Below are positions 8,608-15,965 of a stretch of DNA of 44,919 nucleotides, in pieces (the first letter of the stretch is position 1; each line of letters begins with the position of its first letter). Source of the stretch: Roseburia sp. Its GTDB lineage: Bacteria > Bacillota > Clostridia > Lachnospirales > Lachnospiraceae. The stretch covers positions 1-44,919 of the forward strand of contig JAFYVJ010000060.1 in the NCBI GenBank assembly GCA_017549185.1, read 5' to 3'. The notes beneath the pieces were generated by a model that saw only the letters and a list, made by a program, of their open reading frames with translations, was not told where the DNA came from and searched no databases. Both the position numbers and the translations under genes were made by a program.

Positions 8608-8850
8608 TTATGCTATATATTCAAACAAATCTTTTGCTTCTTCTTTCTTTGTTGTATCCAGAAGATTCAATACTCTTACTTTTACTGTTTTTGTCCCAAA
8701 AGCAATCTCTATAATATCGCCCACTTTAACATTCAAAGATGCCTTTGCCGGCTTATCATTCACCATAACACGCCCTGCATCACATGCTTCATTTGCAATT
8801 GTTCTTCGTTTAATAATTCTGGATACTTTTAAAAACTTGTCAAGTCTCAT
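8608..8850 (-). CDS. rqcP: RqcP/YabO, S4-domain ribosome quality control factor
   Basis: This 80-residue protein is almost entirely an S4 RNA-binding domain: MRLDKFLKVSRIIKRRTIANEACDAGRV is the first helix-turn part, followed by VNDKPAKASLNVKVGDIIEI. It is related to Hsp15 and matches Bacillus YabO, now called RqcP, which works with RqcH to add alanine tails to nascent chains stalled on 50S subunits. Length and position next to yabP fit well. GGGGGAT lies six bases before the ATG. A hairpin between this gene and yabP may separate housekeeping rqcP expression from sporulation-specific yabP-yabQ. Confidence 0.93.
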   Translation of the reverse strand: MRLDKFLKVSRIIKRRTIANEACDAGRVMVNDKPAKASLNVKVGDIIEIAFGTKTVKVRVLNLLDTTKKEEAKDLFEYIA

Positions 8851-8887
8851 ATCCCTATCCCCCTAGATTCCTGTGATTTTAAAACTG

Positions 8888-9041
8888 GTAACTATTCAGA
8901 ACACCATTCGCCAAACCGCCTTTTCAAGGCTTACGTTTTGCTCATGTTGGCTTCTCGCCAAAGAAATTTTCAAAAATGCCTGCATTTCAGCAAACTGAAT
9001 GCCTGCATTTTACGAAAATTGCCTTGGCTCTGAATAGTTAC
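8888..9041. repeat. MITE-like inverted-repeat element, 154 bp
   Basis: Perfect 13-bp terminal inverted repeats, GTAACTATTCAGA at 8888-8900 and TCTGAATAGTTAC at 9029-9041, bound a stretch without coding capacity. Inside are a direct repeat of ATGCCTGCATTT and a small TTCAG/CTGAA hairpin. The right 20 or so bases recur at 39938-39960, and the left end at 39910-39920, as a 51-bp shortened copy. It lies between the hup terminator and rqcP, so it separates two transcription units. Confidence 0.75.
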
Positions 9042-9070
9042 AAAAAGCGGATTCAGATAACTGAATCCGC
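9042..9070 (-). terminator. Terminator of the HU gene
   Basis: On the minus strand GCGGATTCAG and CTGAATCCGC form a perfect 10-bp stem with a four-base loop and a T5 tail, 17 bp beyond the hup stop codon. Confidence 0.92.
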
Positions 9071-9086
9071 CAATTTAACATATATA

Positions 9087-9362
9087 TTATGCGTTAATCA
9101 TATCTTTTAAAGCTTTACCAGCTTTGAATTTTGGAGCTTTAGAAGCTGGAATAACCATTTCAGCACCGCTCTGTGGGTTTCTACCTGTTCTCTCTGCTCT
9201 TTCAGAAACTTCAAATGTACCGAAACCTACTAACTGGATTTTTTCACCTTTTTTTAATTCTTCAGCAACGATGTCTGTAAATACTTTTAATGCTGCTTCA
9301 GCGTCTTTCTTGCTTAATTCAGCTCTCTCAGCCATAGCTGCAACTAATTCTGCCTTGTTCAT
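9087..9362 (-). CDS. hup: DNA-binding protein HU
   Basis: A 91-residue histone-like protein that bends and compacts DNA as a dimer. It starts MNKAELVAAMAERAELSKKDAE and contains the signature VGFGTFEVSERAERTGRNPQ with the Arg-rich, proline-tipped arm, followed by FKAGKALKD at the end. Length is normal for the family. It has its own strong promoter and terminator, and AGGAGGAATT lies before the ATG, which fits high constitutive expression. Placement beside rqcP (yabO) is conserved among clostridia. Confidence 0.97.
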   Translation of the reverse strand: MNKAELVAAMAERAELSKKDAEAALKVFTDIVAEELKKGEKIQLVGFGTFEVSERAERTGRNPQSGAEMVIPASKAPKFKAGKALKDMINA

Positions 9363-9452
9363 GTTATAAATTCCTCCTCTAGATTATCCCTTATAAAAAA
9401 AATAATAATTTTCATATTCTGCGGTTTACAACCCAAAATACCTACAAACATA

Positions 9453-9481
9453 TTTATACTTGTTTTCAAATGCTTTGTCAA
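9453..9481 (-). promoter_or_regulatory. Promoter of the HU gene
   Basis: On the minus strand TTGACA (9476-9481) and TATAAA (9453-9458) are separated by exactly 17 bp, a near-consensus sigma-A promoter with about 90 bases of leader before hup. The leader contains a T8 run but no clear riboswitch. Confidence 0.85.
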
Positions 9482-9515
9482 GCAAATTTGCCCTTAAACA
9501 GGGCTTTTTTTACAT

Positions 9516-10784
9516 TTAATTCATGATGTTTCCAAGAAGTTCTGTCAGGGTACTTAGATAGTCTGTAGAAGAATCTTCTGACAATACTTCCTTTAAAGCA
9601 TCTACCAATTCATCATTATCTGAGCTATCATCCGACTCGTCATTAGAGGTACTTCCTGCCAGGCTTCCCGCCAGATTTGTATTGACTTTAGATGTTTCCT
9701 CGTCTCTTACTGTTACACCGGACGACGTGTCCATATCCAATGCAATGATAATCGTTGCCGACTCTGAATTAACAAATAATTTTTTACTGTAGGTCTCATA
9801 GCCAAAAGATTCCGCCTTAATAGAATGAATACCATATGTTAATTCTATCGGTTCATTATAGTCCACTTCCTTATCATCTACCCAAAATGTAACCTCTGCA
9901 TCCTCATTCTCATCTGTAGTCCCAATCGTAAAACTAATCACACCGATTTTAGGACCATCTCCCTTTAGCTCATCTAGATCAACAATTGTCGTCCTATCTC
10001 GCTCTATTTCATATTCTTTGCTTCCACCATACCCCTTATTTGCCACCGTTATCGTATAGTTTCCTTCCGGTACTTCTAATTCCATTTCTCCGGTTATTTC
10101 TGCGAAAATTTTATTTCCAATCTGAATAAAGCTATCTTCAAATAATTCCGTATTTTTTAACGCAATCGTTCCCTGTCCCGTGGTCACTGCCACCGAGATA
10201 ATCTCTTTATTCTTACCGATTACTCGAAGTTCATCTTCCTCTTTAATATCGGAAATCTTAATGATATTGTCTCCGGATACTACATATACATCTTTATCAA
10301 AGTAATATTTCGTGTCAGCAATCTGGAAAACCCCTCGTTCCTCATTAATCTCAAAACGAACCACGTCTTCATACTCCCATACCTCGTCAGATATTTGAGC
10401 AGATTTTATCCTTCCCTTTGAATCTTCTTCCCCTACCGTAATAATTCGACCTGGTTCAAAAGAACTGACAGATGTGCTATTACCATATTTATCCTTAAAG
10501 TTTGTTGTAAGGGAGTACACACGCGACTGTAACTTTCCTGAACTGATATGCTTTAAGAGCATGTGTTCATTTGCCATATTATTAACAATTATCATATAAT
10601 ACTCAGTTGAAAATTCTGCTTTTACACTCTCAGTTGCAGCTTCCTTTTGTGTCTCTTTCTCCATTTGTTCCGGATAATAGTAATTTGTACCTGTTACAGT
10701 TCCTTTTCCATTATTTCCACACCCTGTTAACAAAATCACCAATAGGATAATGCCTAACCTTCTTATCTTCTTTTCGTATCTCAA
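9516..10784 (-). CDS. Lipoprotein with PEGA-like domains, function unknown
   Basis: This 422-residue protein has a lipoprotein signal: a basic start, a hydrophobic stretch IILLVILL and a lipobox LLTGC near residue 22, so it should be anchored outside the membrane. The middle part contains beta-rich stretches; two segments, one around LEVPEGNYTITVANKGYGGSKEY and one around EPIELTYGIHSIKAESFGYETYSKKL, look like PEGA domains, common in surface proteins. The tail is rich in Ser, Asp and Asn. The start codon is TTG, chosen because GGAGG lies six bases upstream. It follows the CotS-like gene by 45 bp and may end that operon. I do not recognise a specific function. Confidence 0.8.
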   Translation of the reverse strand: MRYEKKIRRLGIILLVILLTGCGNNGKGTVTGTNYYYPEQMEKETQKEAATESVKAEFSTEYYMIIVNNMANEHMLLKHISSGKLQSRVYSLTTNFKDKYGNSTSVSSFEPGRIITVGEEDSKGRIKSAQISDEVWEYEDVVRFEINEERGVFQIADTKYYFDKDVYVVSGDNIIKISDIKEEDELRVIGKNKEIISVAVTTGQGTIALKNTELFEDSFIQIGNKIFAEITGEMELEVPEGNYTITVANKGYGGSKEYEIERDRTTIVDLDELKGDGPKIGVISFTIGTTDENEDAEVTFWVDDKEVDYNEPIELTYGIHSIKAESFGYETYSKKLFVNSESATIIIALDMDTSSGVTVRDEETSKVNTNLAGSLAGSTSNDESDDSSDNDELVDALKEVLSEDSSTDYLSTLTELLGNIMN

Positions 10785-10829
10785 TCCAAACCTCCGATTC
10801 TAACATAGATAACATCAGATTTTATCATT

Positions 10830-11816
10830 TTAAGTATAACCGATTCCTTCACAAAATAAAAGAGCTAGAAAAGCCTCTCGCTTTTCTTCCTGCAAAATTA
10901 TCCTTTCTAATTTTTCCACGTTCCGTTCTGACAACCACGCCTTGTGGGCACTATTATAATGATTTGCCAGTTTCCAGAATTTTTCCGGATAGGCTAGGAA
11001 AAAATAGAGATATTTCGTTTCTTGTTCTTTTAAACAATGTATTTCGTTATACTCCTTTATCAGTCCCCTTCCAAGCTCTACATCCCAATTATTTTTTTCC
11101 ATCATTTTCCGTATAAAATTAGCTAAATCTCTAATTTGTAGGTCATAAGTAAAACGCTCTAACCCCACAATCGCTATTCCTTGTTTTGCGAAAACGATAC
11201 TGTGCTGATTATAATCTCCATGACAAAAACCATACAATTCCGGTTCACATTCTACATTTTTAAGAGCATCCGTAATTGACACAGCTTTTTTTAAAAACGG
11301 CTCACATTGACTAACAAACAATCTTTCAAAACTGTTCTTTTTCTTTTTATTCTTAATATAATTCCGCACCTGTTTGATTTCCCGATTGTGCCGTTCACAT
11401 ATATCCAATAAGGAATTCTGATTTCGTCTAATCATTTCCGGATATACTCCCTGAAAGTTTGCAGATGCATTATGTAAACTTGCCAGAACTTTTACTGCCA
11501 TATACATATCTTCCTTGTTTTGAGTATCGCACTCTGCACCATAATAATTTTCACAGAGAAGAAATTTTCGTTCTTCTTCATCAACTACCAATACATCTCC
11601 TTCTTTCGTCTGCACAATTCCCTCAACCAATAAACCACAGGTTTTTAAATGTCTCAACATCTCTTCTAAAAATGCCGCCCGCTCTTTAGAGCCCTTGTAT
11701 TCACGCAATGCCATCGCTCCCAGGCTGGTATCACAAAGATAACACTCTCTTCCTTTTGAAATAGATTTTACCGTTATCGAATATTTTTCTAATAGCTCTT
11801 CCGGCCTGCTGTACAT
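10830..11816 (-). CDS. CotS-family spore coat kinase-like protein
   Basis: A 328-residue member of the CotS/YutH family of spore coat proteins, which have an aminoglycoside-phosphotransferase (kinase-like) fold. The region FCHGDYNQHS (residues 198-206) corresponds to the catalytic loop, with His199, Asp201 and an expected Asn replaced by Ser206. The later metal-binding motif, usually IDF(D/E), reads VGLE (residues 217-220), so the metal-binding Asp is Gly. The protein is therefore possibly a pseudokinase. The ribosome binding site GGAGGGG lies in a hairpin that includes the end of the upstream cca gene. Family membership is likely from the overall pattern and clostridial context; coat localisation is inferred. 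Confidence 0.78.
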   Translation of the reverse strand: MYSRPEELLEKYSITVKSISKGRECYLCDTSLGAMALREYKGSKERAAFLEEMLRHLKTCGLLVEGIVQTKEGDVLVVDEEERKFLLCENYYGAECDTQNKEDMYMAVKVLASLHNASANFQGVYPEMIRRNQNSLLDICERHNREIKQVRNYIKNKKKKNSFERLFVSQCEPFLKKAVSITDALKNVECEPELYGFCHGDYNQHSIVFAKQGIAIVGLERFTYDLQIRDLANFIRKMMEKNNWDVELGRGLIKEYNEIHCLKEQETKYLYFFLAYPEKFWKLANHYNSAHKAWLSERNVEKLERIILQEEKREAFLALLFCEGIGYT

Positions 11817-11820
11817 AAAA

Positions 11821-11886
11821 ACCCCTCCATAATGACAAAACTATGGTAAACCTGCTTACCACGTCTCTTTATCATATGTGAGGGGT
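11821..11886 (-). promoter_or_regulatory. Hairpin linking the cca end to the CotS-like start
   Basis: On the minus strand CCCCTC, inside the last codons of cca, pairs with GAGGGG, which includes the Shine-Dalgarno sequence of the CotS-like gene. An inner stem GTGGTAA/TTTACCAT closes the structure, and T5 follows. Ribosomes finishing cca would open it, so it may couple translation, or serve as an intrinsic terminator. Confidence 0.6.
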
Positions 11887-13212
11887 CTTTAAATTATGAA
11901 CCTGTTGTATTAATTTCTCTTTTGTATTTAACTGCGGATCTTCTAATACCAGTTCCAATAACTGTTTTAAAGTCTCGCCAATCTCTTTTCCAGGCTTCAT
12001 GCCTAGTTCTATCAAATCGGAGCCTCCTACCGCCAACTCCTTAATCGACAGACATTGTTGCTTTTCCATAATCGTCTGATAGAATTCTTCATAAGATGCA
12101 ACTGCTTCCAATTTTTCCTCGCGCAGATAATTACTCTGGGCAAAAATATCTGCCCGTTTGACATCGAAAAGTGCGGGATACTGTTCCGTTCCATTTCTAA
12201 AAACTGCTTTTCTCACGGATTTTTCTGTCAAGGATGGCATATGATCATGACACGCCACCAGTCTGCATACACGGTTTGTAGTATCATTATCAAATTTCAA
12301 ACGTCGAAGAATGGTACGTGCTATTTCGGCACCTTTTTCTACATGACCATAAAAATGATCCACACCATTTTCATCGGTAGTCCTGCAAAATGGCTTTGCA
12401 ACATCATGCAATAACATGGTCAAGCGCAATACTTTCTCTGCCTTTACTTCCTGTAAACTGATTATGGTATGTTCTCCTACCGAATATTGATGATGCGGAT
12501 TGTTCTGCTCCGTCTCCATCATAGTATCAAATTCTGGTAGAAATACCTTTGTCAGCCCCGTTTCCCAGGCTGTCTTTATCTCCTCCGGATGTGCGGATGT
12601 CAAAAGTTTGACTAATTCTATCTGGACACGTTCTGCACTGACCTTTGCAAGGTTTGGTGCTAATTTCCCAATGGCTGCTACCGTTTGCTCTTCGATGGAA
12701 AATCCTAACTGTGCGGCAAATCGTACTGCACGAAGCATACGCAACGCATCCTCTGTAAAACGTTCTTCTGCCACACCTACGCAACGGATAATCCCCAGCT
12801 CTAAATCGCCCAAACCATCAAATGCATCCACTAATCCATCTTTTTCATTATATGCCATAGCATTAATCGTAAAATCCCGGCGTTTTAAATCTTCTAATAA
12901 ATTCGATGTAAACTGCACTTCTTTGGGGTGTCTGGCATCCTCATACTCTCCATCAATCCTATACGTAGTTACTTCGAATCCCTCATGATCCAGCATCACC
13001 GTAACAGTTCCATGCTGGATTCCAGTATCAATGGTATGTTTAAATAATGATTTTACCTGCTCCGGCTTAGCGGAGGTAGTAATATCCCAATCCTGTGGCA
13101 CACGTGAAAGCATGGCATCACGGACACAACCACCTACAGCATATCCTTCAAATCCATGCTTCTGCAACGTGCGGATTATGAAATTTACTTTTTCAGGTAA
13201 AATCATTTTCAT
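11872..13212 (-). CDS. cca: CCA tRNA nucleotidyltransferase
   Basis: A 446-residue class II nucleotidyltransferase that builds or repairs the 3' CCA of tRNAs. The head domain shows GGCVRDAML and the metal-binding DWDITT, followed by VTTYRIDGEYEDARHP and RRDFTINAMAYN. The neck region with EDALRMLRAVRFAAQLGF follows. An HD-type domain is also present (LHDVAKP and YGHVEKGAEIARTIL), as in many Firmicute enzymes. AAGGAATG lies eight bases before the ATG. It follows proS by 23 bp, so it is probably in the same operon as rluA and proS, a tRNA-related grouping. The last codons form part of a hairpin with the next gene's ribosome binding site. Confidence 0.96.
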   Translation of the reverse strand: MKMILPEKVNFIIRTLQKHGFEGYAVGGCVRDAMLSRVPQDWDITTSAKPEQVKSLFKHTIDTGIQHGTVTVMLDHEGFEVTTYRIDGEYEDARHPKEVQFTSNLLEDLKRRDFTINAMAYNEKDGLVDAFDGLGDLELGIIRCVGVAEERFTEDALRMLRAVRFAAQLGFSIEEQTVAAIGKLAPNLAKVSAERVQIELVKLLTSAHPEEIKTAWETGLTKVFLPEFDTMMETEQNNPHHQYSVGEHTIISLQEVKAEKVLRLTMLLHDVAKPFCRTTDENGVDHFYGHVEKGAEIARTILRRLKFDNDTTNRVCRLVACHDHMPSLTEKSVRKAVFRNGTEQYPALFDVKRADIFAQSNYLREEKLEAVASYEEFYQTIMEKQQCLSIKELAVGGSDLIELGMKPGKEIGETLKQLLELVLEDPQLNTKEKLIQQVHNLKTPHI

Positions 13213-13235
13213 AGTTTATACATTCCTTAAAACTT

Positions 13236-14675
13236 TTAGTAAGCCTTGCCCCAGTATACCAATTTATGTGCAGGTTTTCCACAGCAAACACAAACATCTG
13301 AAATCTGTTCCTGATCATTAAATGGCATACAACGTGAAGTTACTGCAAACTCTTCTTTAATCTTATCTTCACAAGCCTGATCTTCACACCACATACCACG
13401 AATAAATCCTGGTTTATTGGTAGCGATATCTTTTAATTCTTCGTAATTATGTGCATCCCAAATATGTTCGTCACGATGTTTCTTCGCACGTTCTAACATC
13501 TCTACCTGAATTGTTTTTAACAATTCAGGCACTTTTACATCAACTTCATCTAAAGACATTTCAATCTTTTCTCTAGTGTCACGACGTACTACTACACACT
13601 TACCGGCCTCAATATCCTTTGGTCCAAGTTCAATACGAACCGGAATACCACGCATTTCCTGTTCAGAGAATTTCCATCCCGGACTCTTATCTGAATCATC
13701 TAATTTTGCACGGCATACTTTTCCAAGACGTTCACAGACTTCCGTTGCTTTATCAAGTACACCTTCTTTATGCTGCATGATTGGAATCACCATTGCCTGA
13801 ACTGGAGCTACTGCTGGTGGTAATACAAGACCCGAATCATCACCATGTACCATGATAATGGCACCGATTAATCGTGTAGTCATACCCCAAGAAGTCTGGT
13901 GTACATGCTGTAATTTATTGTCTTTGTCTGTGTACTGAATACCAAATGCTTCTGCGAAACCGCTACCGAAGTTATGGCTTGTACCTGACTGTAAAGCTTT
14001 ACCATCGTGCATCAATGCTTCGATTGTGTAAGTAGCTTCTGCACCTGCAAATTTTTCTTTTTCTGTTTTCTTACCACGAACAACTGGCATTGCAAGTATT
14101 TCTTCACAGAAATCTGCGTAAAGATTCAACATCTGTACTGTTCTCTCTTCTGCTTCCTCAGCTGTTGCATGAGCAGTATGTCCTTCCTGCCATAAGAACT
14201 CTCTGGAACGTAAGAATGGACGTGTCTCTTTTTCCCATCTTACAACAGAACACCACTGGTTATATACCTTTGGAAGATCACGATAAGACTGGATGATGTT
14301 CTTATAAAAATCACAGAATAATGTCTCTGATGTAGGTCTTACACATAGACGTTCCTGTAATGGATTAAGTCCTCCATGTGTTACCCATGCTACCTCTGGT
14401 GCAAAACCTTCTACGTGGTCTTTTTCTTTCTGTAAAAGACTTTCCGGTATGAACATTGGCATGTAAACATTCTCTACACCTGTTTCTTTAAATCTGCGAT
14501 CTAATTCATTCTGGATGTTCTCCCAGATTGCATAACCAGCAGGTTTGATAATCATACATCCCTTTACTGAAGAATAGTCAATTAATTCTGCTTTTTTTAC
14601 TACATCAGTGTACCACTGTGCAAAGTCTACATCCATAGATGTAATGGCTTCTACTAATTTCTTGTCTTTTGCCAT
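13236..14675 (-). CDS. proS: Prolyl-tRNA synthetase, archaeal/eukaryotic type
   Basis: This 479-residue class II synthetase charges tRNA-Pro. Motif 2 appears as [24 protein letters not shown] and motif 3 lies in the segment with [10 protein letters not shown]. It is the short type without the bacterial INS editing domain, and it carries the C-terminal extension ending VYWGKAY, with cysteines CEDQAC and CVCC that resemble the zinc domain of archaeal-type ProRS. AAGGAG lies about 10 bases upstream of the ATG. It sits 30 bp after rluA and is presumably controlled by the T-box leader at about 15.5-15.8 kb, whose candidate specifier triplet is a proline codon. Confidence 0.97.
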   Translation of the reverse strand: MAKDKKLVEAITSMDVDFAQWYTDVVKKAELIDYSSVKGCMIIKPAGYAIWENIQNELDRRFKETGVENVYMPMFIPESLLQKEKDHVEGFAPEVAWVTHGGLNPLQERLCVRPTSETLFCDFYKNIIQSYRDLPKVYNQWCSVVRWEKETRPFLRSREFLWQEGHTAHATAEEAEERTVQMLNLYADFCEEILAMPVVRGKKTEKEKFAGAEATYTIEALMHDGKALQSGTSHNFGSGFAEAFGIQYTDKDNKLQHVHQTSWGMTTRLIGAIIMVHGDDSGLVLPPAVAPVQAMVIPIMQHKEGVLDKATEVCERLGKVCRAKLDDSDKSPGWKFSEQEMRGIPVRIELGPKDIEAGKCVVVRRDTREKIEMSLDEVDVKVPELLKTIQVEMLERAKKHRDEHIWDAHNYEELKDIATNKPGFIRGMWCEDQACEDKIKEEFAVTSRCMPFNDQEQISDVCVCCGKPAHKLVYWGKAY

Positions 14676-14705
14676 GATAATATATCTCCTTTATTTTATA
14701 TCTTA

Positions 14706-15353
14706 TTATATAATTGAAAATGGACAGTTAATTTCAAATTCCATTTTCTTCTTTGTTGCAGGATGATGAAATCCCAATTTATAGGAACATAAACTCAACG
14801 TAGTTGCACCCTGCTTCATATTCTCTTTAAAATTATACTTTCGGTCTCCCACAAGAGGCCAACCGGCATGTGCCATCTGCACTCGAATCTGATGATGTCT
14901 TCCTGTCGCAAGTTTGATACGAATCAATGCTTTCACATCATTTTTTCCCAATACTTCATAGGATAACTCTGCTCGTTTTGCACCATTCTCTTTGCCAGTA
15001 ACTACTTTGGATAAATTAGTCTTACCATCTCGCAGCAAATAATCTTCCAATATCCCGTTTTCCTTATCCGGCACACCATCCGTCACTGCGTAATAATATT
15101 TATCTGCCACTTTCGTGGCCACCTGCCTGCTCAAATCGGCCGCTGCTTCTTTACTCTTGGCGAATACCATAACACCACTTACCGGTTGGTCTAGTCGATG
15201 CACAACCCCTATATAGGAGTTTTCCCCTTTTTGCATACGATAAGTTCGCAATATGCTTTCCATATCCTTTTCACCAATACGTTTTGTCTGTGTCGCAACA
15301 CCTGCCGGCTTAACGCAAACGATAACGGCATCATCTTCATATAAAATTTCCAA
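14706..15353 (-). CDS. RluA-family pseudouridine synthase
   Basis: A protein of about 215 residues that converts uridine to pseudouridine in RNA; the target RNA cannot be told from sequence. The catalytic Asp lies in VVHRLDQPVSGVMVFA, followed by KYYYAV and the later RHHQIRVQMAHAGWPLVGDRKYN segment, all typical. The frame opens six codons earlier with GTG, but GGAGG overlaps that point and sits eight bases before a TTG at 15353, so TTG is the likely start. It is the first gene behind the T-box leader, ahead of proS and cca. No S4 domain is present at the N-terminus, unlike RluC/D relatives. Confidence 0.9.
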   Translation of the reverse strand: MEILYEDDAVIVCVKPAGVATQTKRIGEKDMESILRTYRMQKGENSYIGVVHRLDQPVSGVMVFAKSKEAAADLSRQVATKVADKYYYAVTDGVPDKENGILEDYLLRDGKTNLSKVVTGKENGAKRAELSYEVLGKNDVKALIRIKLATGRHHQIRVQMAHAGWPLVGDRKYNFKENMKQGATTLSLCSYKLGFHHPATKKKMEFEINCPFSII

Positions 15354-15388
15354 TCTATTCACCTCCGTCACAGCCTATGTAAAACAAA

Positions 15389-15475
15389 GAATGTGCTTTG
15401 CACATTCTCGCGCCGCAAAAGCGTCGCATTAGCGACATGCTTCATCTGCTTTTGCGTGTGCATCCTCACGGAGTG
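15389..15475. repeat. Nested stem-loop repeat with GTGCATCC core
   Basis: A hairpin GAATGTGC/GCACATTC is followed by a nested stem-loop (outer arms CGCAAAAGC/GCTTTTGCG, inner GTCGC/GCGAC) and the tail GTGTGCATCCTCACGGAG. A similar tail with its own upstream hairpin lies at 21370-21412, and looser relatives at 48-70, 17684-17728 and 19932-19952. It sits between the T-box terminator and rluA. Confidence 0.6.
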
Positions 15476-15499
15476 TTTTTAATTCATAGTTAGTCTATG

Positions 15500-15826
15500 A
15501 ATTAAAAAAAGCCCTCCTTCCCGAATATTCTTCAAGGACGAGAGCTTAATGCTTCGTGTTACCACCTTCATTCATTCCTGTCTTACGACAGAAACCTCTG
15601 TAAGTACTTGCCCTACATTCTCACACCATTCGCCAACGCAAGTCGACTAGCCGAATATTCTCACAAATACTTCCACGCTGTAATGGGCGTTCCCAGTGTA
15701 GCCTTCCTAACAGTCGGTACACAGCTCCAAGACTGGTTCAGCAATTCTCCGATAAAGCCTTGCACCTCCGGCTTCTCTCTGAAATCTTCCTATTACTTAC
15801 TATCTCTTTTCATAGCCTGTTTCGTT
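15500..15826 (-). promoter_or_regulatory. T-box leader, probably tRNA-Pro-specific
   Basis: On the minus strand this leader has a Stem I with the distal loop GGTGCAAGGC, a specifier region TGAACCAGTCTTGGAG, the T-box motif AAGGTGGTAACACG (15551-15568 region) and a terminator with seven T residues at 15504-15546. The triplet CCA (15734-15736, a proline codon), followed by a purine, is the best specifier by alignment with known T-boxes. The antiterminator bulge TGGT would pair with an A73 acceptor end, which suits tRNA-Pro. Uncharged tRNA should block termination and allow rluA-proS-cca transcription. The codon assignment is inference. Confidence 0.9.
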
Positions 15827-15832
15827 TTAATG

Positions 15833-15861
15833 ATGATAATACAAAAAACATAACTTGTCAA
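15833..15861 (-). promoter_or_regulatory. Promoter of the T-box-rluA-proS unit
   Basis: On the minus strand TTGACA (15856-15861), a 17-bp spacer and TATCAT (15833-15838) form a near-consensus sigma-A promoter directly upstream of the T-box leader. Confidence 0.85.
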
Positions 15862-15965
15862 GGTTCATCTACCCGACCAATCCTTTTAACATTTTATCTC
15901 TTGAATCATGTTTTTACGTAGCAAATCAGTAAATGATTAACTGCTGAGTGAACAGTAACCTTTAT

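Noticed and set aside
9484-9512. Terminator-like GCCC/GGGC hairpin followed by T7 on the plus strand
   Set aside because: No plus-strand gene precedes it, the stem has only four pairs, and on the minus strand the T-run is on the wrong side. Probably chance near the hup promoter.
12500-12988. Plus-strand open frame of 162 codons inside cca
   Set aside because: Antisense shadow of cca; composition follows the complementary gene and there is no start signal.
15608-15853. Plus-strand open frame of 81 codons
   Set aside because: It lies inside the T-box leader on the other strand, which fully explains the sequence.
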